Shown here piece after piece: positions 37,628 through 46,809 of a stretch of 64,000 nucleotides of DNA. Each line of letters starts with the position of its first letter. Within the stretch, counting starts at the first letter, position 1. The position numbers and the translations under genes are program-made. The DNA comes from Vibrio sp. qd031. Lineage in GTDB: Bacteria; Pseudomonadota; Gammaproteobacteria; Enterobacterales; Vibrionaceae. The notes under the pieces were generated by a model. That model ran no database searches and was not told the origin of the DNA. It was given only the letters and a program-made list of their open reading frames with translations. The stretch spans positions 124,001 to 188,000 of the forward strand of contig NZ_JXQD01000001.1 of assembly GCF_002100145.1 (NCBI RefSeq), read 5' to 3'.

Positions 37628-38153
37628 GTTTAAGATCCACTTAAAATCGAACTTTCTTCGCTACGTAGTCACCTGCGTGGTGATGTTTTGCTTAACGTAT
37701 TTTCCCAGTGGTATGGCCGTCAGTGCTCAACTCAAACCGTTTGAAGCCAAAGCCATTTACCTGTTTAAAATTGCAAACTATATCAAATGGCCAGATGATG
37801 CTAACAAGGCACAGATCCACTACTGTATTTTTGGTGACAAAGAATTAAGAGACACCTTCGATGACATTGCCAAGAAAAAATTAGTGGCGGGCAAACAGTT
37901 AGTGCCAGTTAACGTTATTGAGGAGTGCGATTTGGTGTATATGGGCAATAAGTTTGTGATTGATGAGCTGGCTCCTTATCAAATTGCGGTAGGCGATAAA
38001 GACCAATTTGCTGTTAAGGGTGGGCAGATAGAACTTAAACAAAACAAGAACAAACTCGAACTCATCGTGAACTATCCATCGGTAAAAGAGAGCGATATCC
38101 GGTTGAGTTCCAAGTTACTAAAAATTGCGACGATCATTGAGGATCCATCGTGA
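37617..38153 (+). CDS. YfiR-like periplasmic protein (DUF4154)
   Basis: The 178-residue protein has an N-terminal hydrophobic signal (about 12-36) followed by KPFEAKAIYLFKIANYIKWPD and the later KGGQIELKQNKNKLELIVNYPSVKESDIRLSSKLLKIA, given here in parts as FAVKGGQIELKQ and IRLSSKLLKIA. These are YfiR family marks. YfiR holds the cyclase YfiN off from the periplasm. It overlaps the receptor by 11 bases and the cyclase by 4 bases, so all three are coupled. Confidence 0.88.
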   Translation: MIFKFKIHLKSNFLRYVVTCVVMFCLTYFPSGMAVSAQLKPFEAKAIYLFKIANYIKWPDDANKAQIHYCIFGDKELRDTFDDIAKKKLVAGKQLVPVNVIEECDLVYMGNKFVIDELAPYQIAVGDKDQFAVKGGQIELKQNKNKLELIVNYPSVKESDIRLSSKLLKIATIIEDPS

Positions 38154-40108
38154 TTAGGTATCGTTCGATTAAGAAAAAGATTCTCGCGCCTTTATTTCTG
38201 AGTATTGCCGTGGTTTTTGTGCTTTTTCAAGGGATCACCGACTTTTTCCAGTACACCTTGTACCGCGATTCGCAACTTACTCACCTGCAAACACTCGGCA
38301 GAACAGTATCGTACAATTTAGAAGCGCCGCTGTTATTTGAAGATGTAGAGGCGGCGCAAGAGCAAATAGATACCTTCAAAGCCGACCCTTCTATTCTGTC
38401 GGTATTTCTTCATGATGCGATGGATAATATGGTTGCCATGTATCAACCGGATACCGATAAAGATTGGTTTCAGAGCATTAAGTTTAATTGGGAGCTAGAA
38501 GGTGCTGTCGCGTCTTCAGGTAAGCTATTTGTGTATATTCCGATTAATGTGGACGATGAGTTAGTCGGAAAATTAAAAATCGTATCTGATGTCAATTTTG
38601 ATAAAGGTAAACTCCAACACGTCATTGAGGGTGGTAGCCTGATCGTGCTATTGGGGATAGGTATACTCTACTACCTTTATGGACGTCTGAGCCGACTCAT
38701 ACTTGTCCCTGTTTACCAAATCAAGGAAGCCATGACAGCGTTGCTGGAGAACAGCAGCAATATTGAGCCGATCAATATTAAGCAGTATGACGAACTTGGC
38801 GACTTAGTTGATGGATATAACACCATGATCTCGCGGATAAGAGCGCGTGATCGACAAATTGCGGCGTCGATGGACAAGTTAGAAAGTGAGCGAAATTTTG
38901 CTAACGAACTGATTGAATCCATCGCCCATGGCTTGCTTGTAGTGAATAACAAAGGTCTCATTAAGCAAGATAACCAACATGCGGGTATGCAGTTTGGTGT
39001 GGTGGGTACAATGGTCGGCACCAATATCAATCAATATTTTGACATGCCTGATAAGAGCAAGATATTGATGGCTCTGTTGGGTCGCGAGCATCTTAACGAT
39101 GCGTTATTTACCGTGACAACACCGTCAAAAGAATCTCGAATTTTACGTGTAACTACGTTGCAAACCACGGACTCTAAAATGGTGTTGTTCTCAATAGTTG
39201 ATATTACTGAAGAGCTGGCTCGAACCTACAAACAGCAACTTGCCACAGGGATATTTGAAAACAGCCAGGACGGTATCATAGTAATAGATAAAGACGGCAA
39301 AATCATTATGGTCAATCCAGCTTTAGAACAGCTATCTGGTCATAGTGAAGCGGATCTTATTAACCAGTTAGTTTACAAAGTGTTTAATGGCGATGAGTGC
39401 TGGCGCAGCGTCGATAGTATACGTAAGGTTGCGACGGAGCATGGTAGTTGGGAAGGGGAGATAGTTGAATACCATCGCGATGGTAGCGCACTTCCAATTA
39501 AGGTTCAGGCTAGATTGATTTCTAGTAATGTTAGTGATGTGAACGTAGACAGTGACTTGGTGCTGATATGCACAGATTTACGGGATCAAAAAGAGATGGA
39601 AAGGCTTGAGCATATCGCGTCCCACGACCCATTGACTCAGTTAGCGAACAGAACAAAGCTCCTATCTCAAACACAACAGCTGCTTGATAACGGTCATCAA
39701 GGCGAGTTTGGTATGCTGTTTTTGGACCTCGACGGGTTTAAATCGATCAATGACCAATGGGGTCATGATGTCGGTGACTTTGTGTTAAAAACAGTAGCAA
39801 CGCGATTACAAAGCGTGGTTAGAGATGATGACCTAGTGTGCCGCCTTGCGGGCGATGAGTTTGTTATCCTAGTTAAACAGTCCACAAATGCCTTGTGCAG
39901 TTCGTTGGCGGAGCGCGTGCTGAACGCGATTGCTGAGCCAATCAACTTTGAAAGTAATGTGCTTAAAATTGGGGTTAGCATAGGCATTCATATGACGGAC
40001 AAACATTATGATGAGACCGAGGCCAGTGCGGTAATTAAACAAGCGGATAAAGCGATGTATCGAGCTAAGTTTCTTGGTAAAGGGCAATTTGCGCAATCAT
40101 CAAGTTAA
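38150..40108 (+). CDS. YfiN-like diguanylate cyclase with added PAS domains
   Basis: The 652-residue protein has two helices (about 11-30 and 160-182) around a periplasmic CHASE8-like domain, then HAMP (about 185-235), two PAS domains (about 250-350 and 365-480) and GGDEF (about 490-650). The signature is CRLAGDEFVILV, with a preceding I-site RDDD. YfiN itself has no PAS domains, so this version also reads an internal signal. Its stop overlaps the convergent LysR gene by 4 bases. Confidence 0.88.
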   Translation: MIRYRSIKKKILAPLFLSIAVVFVLFQGITDFFQYTLYRDSQLTHLQTLGRTVSYNLEAPLLFEDVEAAQEQIDTFKADPSILSVFLHDAMDNMVAMYQPDTDKDWFQSIKFNWELEGAVASSGKLFVYIPINVDDELVGKLKIVSDVNFDKGKLQHVIEGGSLIVLLGIGILYYLYGRLSRLILVPVYQIKEAMTALLENSSNIEPINIKQYDELGDLVDGYNTMISRIRARDRQIAASMDKLESERNFANELIESIAHGLLVVNNKGLIKQDNQHAGMQFGVVGTMVGTNINQYFDMPDKSKILMALLGREHLNDALFTVTTPSKESRILRVTTLQTTDSKMVLFSIVDITEELARTYKQQLATGIFENSQDGIIVIDKDGKIIMVNPALEQLSGHSEADLINQLVYKVFNGDECWRSVDSIRKVATEHGSWEGEIVEYHRDGSALPIKVQARLISSNVSDVNVDSDLVLICTDLRDQKEMERLEHIASHDPLTQLANRTKLLSQTQQLLDNGHQGEFGMLFLDLDGFKSINDQWGHDVGDFVLKTVATRLQSVVRDDDLVCRLAGDEFVILVKQSTNALCSSLAERVLNAIAEPINFESNVLKIGVSIGIHMTDKHYDETEASAVIKQADKAMYRAKFLGKGQFAQSSS

Positions 40109-41004
40109 GCAGTGTCGGCCTGTAAAGTCCTTTTGCACAGTTCGACAAAGTGCTGATAAAAGCTTGGCAAGGGCTTGCTGATCTTAGTCACCAAGTACAC
40201 TTTTTCTACGACTGGCAAACCAACGTTGATCACCGACAGCCGATCCTTGTACGGAGACAACTCTACACAACTGCTGGGTAACACCGTAAATCCTACCCCT
40301 AGCGATATCGGGGCAAGAATTTGCTCTAGCTGATTCACAAAACTAACCTGCGGTATATGCGCGATGTCCATATCTGACAATAGTGAGTGCTTTGAAGAGT
40401 GTCGATACAAAGACAAGTAGTGGAGGGCGTCTGGATGAGCAACGAGCCCTAACTGGTGCAAATATTCGGCGCTCACCGTTTTGGCATCAGATACCTGAGG
40501 TACAACCAAGCTTAATTTCTGCAACCCAATTTGCTGATAACTGAGCAAAGGATTGACCGCTTGTTGAGTCATCAACGCCACATCTGACTGCCCATTTAAG
40601 ACACGATTCATTGCCCCCTGATTAGAACAAGACTCAAACGCAAAATGTAACTCGGGATAGTCTTTTTGAATATTGATGCAACGAGAGTACAACTGCTGCG
40701 TTAATGCTCCCGAACAGGCGACTCGCGCCAGTCCCTTGTTTGGATCATCAACAGTAATGGTGTCGAGCAACTGTTGATGCAGTTCTAGCTGCTCTAGCGC
40801 AAACTGATAAAGCTTATCGCCTGCTGGTGTGAGTTCAAAGGTTTTACCTTGTCGTTGAAGTAGCGGTGTACCACATTCTTGCTCCAATTTAGCGATATGC
40901 TGGCTCACCCCTGGCTGAGTCATATAGAGCTTTTCTGCAGTGCGGGTAAAGTGCCCTTCTTCAACGAGTGCAATGTAGGTTTTGAGCCACTTAGGGTTTA
41001 TCAT
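40105..41004 (-). CDS. LysR-family regulator
   Basis: The 299-residue protein has the LysR helix-turn-helix (KWLKTYIALVEEGHFTRTAE, YMTQPGVSQHIAKLEQE) and an effector domain beginning near residue 90. It is divergent from the dehydrogenase/EamA pair at 41202 and is the likely regulator of these. The gap of 197 bases is AT-rich near 41005-41045. Confidence 0.9.
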   Translation of the reverse strand: MINPKWLKTYIALVEEGHFTRTAEKLYMTQPGVSQHIAKLEQECGTPLLQRQGKTFELTPAGDKLYQFALEQLELHQQLLDTITVDDPNKGLARVACSGALTQQLYSRCINIQKDYPELHFAFESCSNQGAMNRVLNGQSDVALMTQQAVNPLLSYQQIGLQKLSLVVPQVSDAKTVSAEYLHQLGLVAHPDALHYLSLYRHSSKHSLLSDMDIAHIPQVSFVNQLEQILAPISLGVGFTVLPSSCVELSPYKDRLSVINVGLPVVEKVYLVTKISKPLPSFYQHFVELCKRTLQADTA

Positions 41005-41201
41005 AATTAAATATAATGAATTTGGTTGGTTTGAATAAATTATAGCAGAAAGTGTTGCGTAGAGTCGGGAAGCGGAAAGCGGAAAGCTTAACTAGGTAGA
41101 GAATAAGCTACTGATTTAACGATTTAATTATGCTCTCTATAGTGTGACATTTTTACATGGAGTTCTATAATCAAAGAGTGACCATCAAAAGGACATACTC
41201 C

Positions 41202-42188
41202 ATGAAAGCCCTCACCTATCACCTGCAAATGGACAAGTTTTACTTATCGGAACTTGTCGAGCCAGAACTTGAAAACGATTGGGATGTTGTAGTGAAAGTA
41301 CACGCGGTAGGGCTTAATCCTGTCGACGCCAAAGTGAATTTTTGGAAAGCATTGGTTCCCGATATTGATAATACCTTTGTCGGTGGTCTTGATGTTTCAG
41401 GGACGGTGGTTAAAGTGGGTGATAAAGTAGAGTCTTGGGTTGTCGGCGACAAAGTCCTTTATCATGGTAATATGCGCCGAACTCGCGGCGGGTGCGCTGA
41501 ATTTGCAGTTCATGATGCACGTACATTGACCGTTCACCCTAAAGTCAGCCATGAACTGGCTGCCGCCACTCCATGTGCCGGTTGGACCGCGTGGCGCGCG
41601 TTGGTCGATAAACTGGATATTGAAACGCGTGACTCCATTTACATCGTTGGTGGCTCCGGTGGCGTGGGTGGGTTTGCCATTCAAATTGCCAAATACTTTG
41701 GTGTGGATAAGATCATAACCAGTTGCTCTGAAAAAAATCATGATTACGTCAGAGACTTGGGTGCAACTCACGTTATTGACTATCAAAAACAAGACATCGT
41801 TAAAGAGATCATGGCCATTACTGATGGCAATGGTGTAGAAGTGGCATTGGATTGTGTCGGTGGCGACAATGATATTATTGCAGCTACCGCACTGGCGTTT
41901 GAAGGTGAGATGGTGGAGCTGGTGCAAACGGTTAGACCAAGTGAATACCCCGACGCATTTTTACGAGGGTTGAGTTTTCATCAACTGAGTTTAGGATCGG
42001 GTCATGTCAATGATCATTCGGGGCGTACCGGTATCACTGATGCGGGCGTTCAGTTTAATCAATTACTTGAAAATGGGCATATCCGAGTACCAGCGCTTGA
42101 GGTTATTGAACTTGAGCACGCAGCTAATGCGTTAAAAGATATAAGAAACCAAAGAACTGTCGGTAAAATTGTGGTAAAAATTGAGTAA
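41202..42188 (+). CDS. Zinc-binding-type alcohol dehydrogenase / quinone oxidoreductase
   Basis: The 328-residue protein is a medium-chain dehydrogenase of the quinone oxidoreductase branch. VKVHAVGLNPVDAKVNFW, GLDVSGTVVKVGDKV and YIVGGSGGVGGFAIQIAKYFG (NADPH site) are seen. The zinc ligands of true alcohol dehydrogenases are absent, so it is likely zinc-free despite the family name. AAGGA precedes the ATG at 41202. It is followed after 23 bases by an EamA exporter. Confidence 0.88.
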   Translation: MKALTYHLQMDKFYLSELVEPELENDWDVVVKVHAVGLNPVDAKVNFWKALVPDIDNTFVGGLDVSGTVVKVGDKVESWVVGDKVLYHGNMRRTRGGCAEFAVHDARTLTVHPKVSHELAAATPCAGWTAWRALVDKLDIETRDSIYIVGGSGGVGGFAIQIAKYFGVDKIITSCSEKNHDYVRDLGATHVIDYQKQDIVKEIMAITDGNGVEVALDCVGGDNDIIAATALAFEGEMVELVQTVRPSEYPDAFLRGLSFHQLSLGSGHVNDHSGRTGITDAGVQFNQLLENGHIRVPALEVIELEHAANALKDIRNQRTVGKIVVKIE

Positions 42189-42211
42189 CATCCCGCTAAC
42201 GTCACTATACA

Positions 42212-43087
42212 TTGAAGTACTTAGTTGCACTCCTAATTATGACGGCATTTGCGGCCAACTCGTTGTTGAGTCGCGTTGCCGTTTTCACCGAGGGAATGGA
42301 TCCCTCATTATTTGCACTTTACCGAACCGCCAGTGGCGCACTTATGTTGTGTCTGTTGCTGTTGGTGTTTAACCGAAAACACGCACTGCAGTTGGTAGAC
42401 CCGTCTCAATGGAAGCTCAAAGATAACTGGTTAAGTGGCGCTTTCCTTGCGCTGTATATGATTGGTTTTAGCTATTCGTATAAAACACTCAATGCAGGAC
42501 TAGGTGCGCTGTTGCTATTTTCAACGGTGCAGTTGGTGTTATTGCTAAGCAGCATTCGTATGGGTGAACGCCTCACAAAACTGCAGCGCATCGGCTATGC
42601 CATTACCATTGCAGGAATGGCTTCATTGGTCGTGCCTTCGTTGAGTGTCATGGGAGCGACGTTTGTAGGGATGGTATGTGCTGTCCTAGCGGGTGTTGGG
42701 TGGGGTGGGTATACCTTGCTTGGTCGCCAATCGACACAACCGCTGTTTAGAACAGGTTTTGCGTTTATTGTTGCTACAGGATTTGTATTGTTAGGTTCTA
42801 CCGTTATTGGACTTGACACCGCCGCAACGAATAACGCTTTGATGCTTGCGGTAATTTCGGGAATGGTGACGTCGGCCTGCGCGTATGCTGCTTGGTATGC
42901 GTTGTTACCACTTATTAGCCGGTTTAGCGCTGCGTTATATCAGTTGTCTGTACCCGCGCTAACATTTGTGGGTGCAGTTATATGGCTAAACGAAATTCCG
43001 AACTCGTTAGAGGTGTTGGCTTGTGTTTTGACGCTAGCGGGTATTATTGTGACTCAATTACCCTCATGTAGGGATGCGAAAGAGTAG
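42212..43087 (+). CDS. EamA/DMT-family exporter
   Basis: The 291-residue membrane protein has ten helices in two EamA repeats, with FAANSLLSRVAVFTEGMDPS and TFVGAVIWLNEIPNSLEV as typical markers. It begins at TTG just past the dehydrogenase stop, without a good ribosome site, suggesting translational coupling. The start may instead be the Met about ten codons on. Substrate unknown; family members export amino acids or metabolites. Confidence 0.85.
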   Translation: MKYLVALLIMTAFAANSLLSRVAVFTEGMDPSLFALYRTASGALMLCLLLLVFNRKHALQLVDPSQWKLKDNWLSGAFLALYMIGFSYSYKTLNAGLGALLLFSTVQLVLLLSSIRMGERLTKLQRIGYAITIAGMASLVVPSLSVMGATFVGMVCAVLAGVGWGGYTLLGRQSTQPLFRTGFAFIVATGFVLLGSTVIGLDTAATNNALMLAVISGMVTSACAYAAWYALLPLISRFSAALYQLSVPALTFVGAVIWLNEIPNSLEVLACVLTLAGIIVTQLPSCRDAKE

Positions 43088-43101
43088 CGAAAAGAGAAGA
43101 C

Positions 43102-43135
43102 TGGGTCATCGTCTCACGAGTTGAGTGATGACCCA
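43102..43135. terminator. Hairpin between converging EamA and yghU genes
   Basis: TGGGTCATC (43102-43110) pairs with GATGACCCA (43127-43135); the loop can pair further as CTCA/TGAG. The minus strand then reads a pyrimidine tract, so it probably ends the yghU transcript. Confidence 0.6.
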
Positions 43136-43147
43136 ATTAGAACGCTT

Positions 43148-44002
43148 TTACTTAGGCTTTTTGGCAAGAGCAGCATCAATGTCTGCGGCGCTGTGGCGTT
43201 CAGGAACTTGTTCCCACTCTTCGCCCCATCCACGGTTGACTATGCGCCCACGCTGAACCGCTGCACGCTCGTCAATTTGCTTAGCCCAACGTACGACATT
43301 CTTGTAACTTGCAACGTCCAAGAACTCAGCTGCATCATACATACGACCTAGTACTAGACCGCCATACCAAGGCCAAATCGCCATATCTGCAATGGTGTAT
43401 TCGTCGCCAGCAATAAACTCGTTGTTGGCTAGTTGCTTGTCTAATACATCCAATTGACGCTTAGCTTCCATCGAAAAGCGATCGATAGGATATTCGAACT
43501 TTTCAGGGGCATAAGCATAGAAATGACCAAAACCGCCTCCTAAGTAAGGTGCAGAGCCTTGTAACCAAAATAGCCAGTTCATCATTTCAGTGCGCTCTGG
43601 CAGCGTTTTGGGAATGAAGTGATCAAATTTTTCTGCCAAATAGAGCAAGATAGAGCCAGATTCAAAAACGCGTGTTCCTGTGGTGGTGTCTAGCAAAGCA
43701 GGAATTTTTGAGTTCGGGTTAATCTCAACAAAGCCACTGCCAAATTGGTCACCATCACCAATATTGATGAGGTAGGCATCGTATTCGGCATCTTTAACGC
43801 CTGCCGCCAATAGCTCTTCAAAAAGTATGGTGACTTTTTGTCCGTTTGGGGTAGCTAACGAATGCAACTGGAAAGGGTGTTGACCTTGTTCGAGTACCTG
43901 TTCATGACGTGCACCTGAATCTGGACGGTTAATGCTGGCCCATTGGCCACCGTTAGAGGTGTCGTGTGTCCATACTTTAGGTGGGGTGTAATTATCGCCC
44001 AT
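43148..44002 (-). CDS. yghU: YghU-like glutathione S-transferase / disulfide-bond oxidoreductase
   Basis: The 284-residue protein matches YghU (288 in E. coli). Signs are WASINRPDSGARHEQVLEQG, FQLHSLATPNGQKVTILFEE, the thioredoxin-fold INPNSKIPALLD and FESGSILLYLAEKF, and the C-terminal helical domain with IADMAIWPWYGGL. YghU-type enzymes bind two glutathiones and reduce disulfides or organic hydroperoxides in the cytosol. It stands alone. Confidence 0.92.
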   Translation of the reverse strand: MGDNYTPPKVWTHDTSNGGQWASINRPDSGARHEQVLEQGQHPFQLHSLATPNGQKVTILFEELLAAGVKDAEYDAYLINIGDGDQFGSGFVEINPNSKIPALLDTTTGTRVFESGSILLYLAEKFDHFIPKTLPERTEMMNWLFWLQGSAPYLGGGFGHFYAYAPEKFEYPIDRFSMEAKRQLDVLDKQLANNEFIAGDEYTIADMAIWPWYGGLVLGRMYDAAEFLDVASYKNVVRWAKQIDERAAVQRGRIVNRGWGEEWEQVPERHSAADIDAALAKKPK

Positions 44003-44241
44003 TGTGACTCCTTAATGTTGGGTTACATCATGTGTTATTGGGATGTTTAATCGGGTTTTAAAGGGATAGTGTTCATAGATTTAATGTACCGCTTGTTGAA
44101 GCATTGATCTATTAGGCTATAAATTGGTATGTCATTGTGTAAGCAGGCTCGAAATTCAAAGAAATGTCACTTGTCGCACCAGTGTGAATTTGTCATTCTT
44201 AGCCCCCTCAAAACAGCACTATAATTTCGATTCGGATTTTT

Positions 44242-44877
44242 ATGAAAAAACTGGCAATATTGGCGTCTCTTTTAGTGGCATTTCATTCGTTCGCCGCAAC
44301 ACAACTTCAATGGGAAGACTTACGTCCAGATGTAAGTAACATTAAAGACCCGTTTATGGAGCTGAGCCGCGACCAATTGTTCGATTTAGGCAGGATTGCT
44401 CGTCTCGATATGAAAGAGACGCTCACAGAAGAAGAACAATTAGAACGGAAAACCCTTAATGACGATCTCGAAAGCCAGGGGATTGACGTCGAATATTTGT
44501 TTGGCATCAGAGCAGCAGTTAGTGAACAGCGCCGCGTTGCAGCAACGGTGCCTAAAGCGTCGTTAAATGGCGAAAAGGTTCGTGTCCCTGGCTTTATCAC
44601 GCCGATTCAGTTTGACGATAATAAAGTCACCCAGTTCTTTATCGTGCCATCAGGTGGCGCTTGCGTACACACACCACCTCCGCCACCCAATCAAATTATT
44701 TTGGTCGATTATCCACAAGGTTACCAATTGACCTCAATGTACACGCCAGTATGGATCGAAGGCACTCTTAACGTTGAAGCTAACGTGCAAGATGTCATGT
44801 ACTCAGACGGTGCCAATGGGATTGAGTCGGCGTACACCATGGATGCCGATAAAATAGAAATTTATACCGTCCAATAG
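44242..44877 (+). CDS. DUF3299 family periplasmic protein
   Basis: The 211-residue protein has a signal peptide MKKLAILASLLVAFHSFAA. The DUF3299 pattern follows: LQWEDLRPD, VRVPGFITPIQFDDNKVTQF, GACVHTPPPPPNQIILV and TPVWIEGTLNVE. The Cys-Val-His-Thr-Pro5 patch is invariant in the family and might bind a metal, but function is unknown. Marine bacteria often carry it next to ABC and efflux genes, but here it stands alone. Confidence 0.85.
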   Translation: MKKLAILASLLVAFHSFAATQLQWEDLRPDVSNIKDPFMELSRDQLFDLGRIARLDMKETLTEEEQLERKTLNDDLESQGIDVEYLFGIRAAVSEQRRVAATVPKASLNGEKVRVPGFITPIQFDDNKVTQFFIVPSGGACVHTPPPPPNQIILVDYPQGYQLTSMYTPVWIEGTLNVEANVQDVMYSDGANGIESAYTMDADKIEIYTVQ

Positions 44878-44940
44878 CTCTTGCCAAAAAACAATGAATG
44901 CTGCCTAACCTACAAGGCATTAGGCAGCCGTGACTCGCTA

Positions 44941-46032
44941 TTAACGACCGATATTGCTTATTTCTGGTTCTGCAGTGGGATCGATTTTAAGGGTTTGCGT
45001 CGGGAACGCGACATCAGCACCTTGCTGATGAATGATTTGAATAACCTTTAACAGCACGTCTTGTTTGATTTCATGAAACTCGATCCAGTTGACAGTTTTG
45101 GTAAACGTATAGATAAAGAAGTCCAACGAAGAAGGCCCAAAGCTGTCAAAATTAACGATCATAGTTTGTTGGGTATCGATAGCGGGGTGATTGAGAAGCA
45201 TCTTTTTTACCGCGTTAATAATGGTGTGCATTTTCTCTGCATCGTCATAACGAATACCGATGGTTTCTTTAATTCGGCGGTTAGTCATCCTAGAAGGGTT
45301 CTCCACCACAATGCTGCTGAAGATGGCGTTAGGAATATAGAGTGGTCGCTTGTCAAAGGTGCGAATAACACTCATACGCCAACCAATACGTTCAACCGTA
45401 CCTTCGATACTTCTATCCGGTGAGCGGATCCAATCTCCTACTTTGAATGGCTTATCAAAATAAATCATCCAGCCACCAAAGAAGTTGGACAGCAGGTCTT
45501 TTGCCGCAAAACCAGCAACCAAACCACCGACGCCGCCCATCGTCATTACACCCGAAAGACTAAGGCCCATAGACTGCAAAACGCTAATTAGGCCAATAAC
45601 TATGATGACCATTCTGCTCAATTTGCCAATACCGTTAATGGTCGTTGCATCGTGTTTGCCACGAGCAATGACATTAAATTCTATGTTGGTAGAAAGGCGA
45701 TAACTGATCCATGCAAGGGTAAAGACCACCAGAGCATGCTTGGCGGTGTCTAAAAAATTGAGTGAATAGTCAAAGTAATTTCCGAGAATGAGACCCAGGG
45801 AAATCGTACCTGGCCAAAGCCATATTAGTGTACTGATCGGCGCTTTAATCGAATGAATGACTGCGTGTACGCGACTTTCAGCACTGTCGGAGGTGTGGCG
45901 CTCTAAGCGACCAATAAACACGCGCCATACGATCCAAGCAACGCTACTGAATAAGGTGATGGTCAACACTTCGTTGACCCAAAGAAAGTCGGGGTGAGAG
46001 GTAAAAAACTCGATTCTGTCCATTTTACTCAA
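44941..46032 (-). CDS. ynaI: YnaI-like mechanosensitive channel (MscS family)
   Basis: The 363-residue protein matches YnaI (343 in E. coli). It has about five helices, the pore helix GVGGLVAGFAAKDLLSNFFG, then the MscS beta domain (FDKPFKVGDWIRSPDRSIEG, TFDKRPLYIPNAIFSSIVVENPSRMTNRR, given in parts) and C-terminal alpha-beta domain. YnaI is a small-conductance channel protecting against hypo-osmotic shock. Confidence 0.92.
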   Translation of the reverse strand: MSKMDRIEFFTSHPDFLWVNEVLTITLFSSVAWIVWRVFIGRLERHTSDSAESRVHAVIHSIKAPISTLIWLWPGTISLGLILGNYFDYSLNFLDTAKHALVVFTLAWISYRLSTNIEFNVIARGKHDATTINGIGKLSRMVIIVIGLISVLQSMGLSLSGVMTMGGVGGLVAGFAAKDLLSNFFGGWMIYFDKPFKVGDWIRSPDRSIEGTVERIGWRMSVIRTFDKRPLYIPNAIFSSIVVENPSRMTNRRIKETIGIRYDDAEKMHTIINAVKKMLLNHPAIDTQQTMIVNFDSFGPSSLDFFIYTFTKTVNWIEFHEIKQDVLLKVIQIIHQQGADVAFPTQTLKIDPTAEPEISNIGR

Positions 46033-46173
46033 GCTGCAATGTTTGATGATGTCAGTGTGCAGTGTTGACGGTAGAGGGTCAAAGCAAAAGCTTTACAAAG
46101 TGTGTTTTATCACAAGATAAATACATGAAGAGGGTGGTAGTCTTACCATGTTTCAATATTCTTAGGCAATCCA

Positions 46174-46770
46174 ATGAGTTTCGACAATCGCACCCAATAC
46201 ACCGAGCACGAGTTTACCCAAATCGATTTTAGTTATGAAGAGCTCAATCAGACTGAGTTTGAAGGCTGTAAGTTTGTGCAGTGCGACTTTTCCGAAACGG
46301 TGTTTAGCCGCTGTCGGTTTGTCGAGTGCGAATTTGAACAGTGCAATATGAGCTTAGTTGACCCGAGCTTAAGCCGATTTACCCAGTGCAAGTTTACTAG
46401 CAGTAAACTGGTGGGGATGGATTGGACTAAGGCTCAATGGCCTCAATTTGATATGGACTCTGAACTCGCTTTTGAACAGTGCATACTTAATGATTGCTCG
46501 TTTTTCGGGTTATTCCTCGATTACCTTATGCTACATAATTGTAAACTGGTGGGTGTGGACTTTAGAGAGGCATCGCTTTCACAATCTGAAATTACCGAAT
46601 GTGACTTATCGGGGGCGCTATTTTCGAGAACCAACTTAGAGCAAAGTAATCTCATCGACAGTTATCACTTTGAGATTGATGTGCTTAATAATCGATTAAG
46701 TGGTGCTCAATTCTCAAGGCTCGAAGCGTTATCGTTGCTTAATTCACTCAACATCAAACTGGTGGACTGA
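46174..46770 (+). CDS. Pentapeptide-repeat protein
   Basis: The 198-residue protein is made of A(D/N/C)LxF-type pentapeptide repeats: FEGCKFVQCDFSETVFSRCR, then VDFREASLSQSEITECDLSG and ALFSRTNLEQSNL. The last segment RLEALSLLNSLNIKLVD resembles the dimer-forming tail of Qnr and MfpA. A right-handed quadrilateral beta helix that mimics DNA is plausible, so topoisomerase protection is possible but unproven; sequence-wise it is not a typical Qnr. Confidence 0.85.
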   Translation: MSFDNRTQYTEHEFTQIDFSYEELNQTEFEGCKFVQCDFSETVFSRCRFVECEFEQCNMSLVDPSLSRFTQCKFTSSKLVGMDWTKAQWPQFDMDSELAFEQCILNDCSFFGLFLDYLMLHNCKLVGVDFREASLSQSEITECDLSGALFSRTNLEQSNLIDSYHFEIDVLNNRLSGAQFSRLEALSLLNSLNIKLVD

Positions 46771-46809
46771 GGCTTATTCTGCCCCCAAAATCATGACCCC
46801 CACATCGCA

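Noticed and set aside
42181..42372. 63-codon frame at the start of the EamA gene
   Set aside because: It is an out-of-frame shadow of the EamA gene.
46174..46770. Qnr quinolone-resistance gene
   Set aside because: Only the fold and the C-terminal tail resemble Qnr. Length and repeat details differ, so only 'pentapeptide-repeat protein' is supported.
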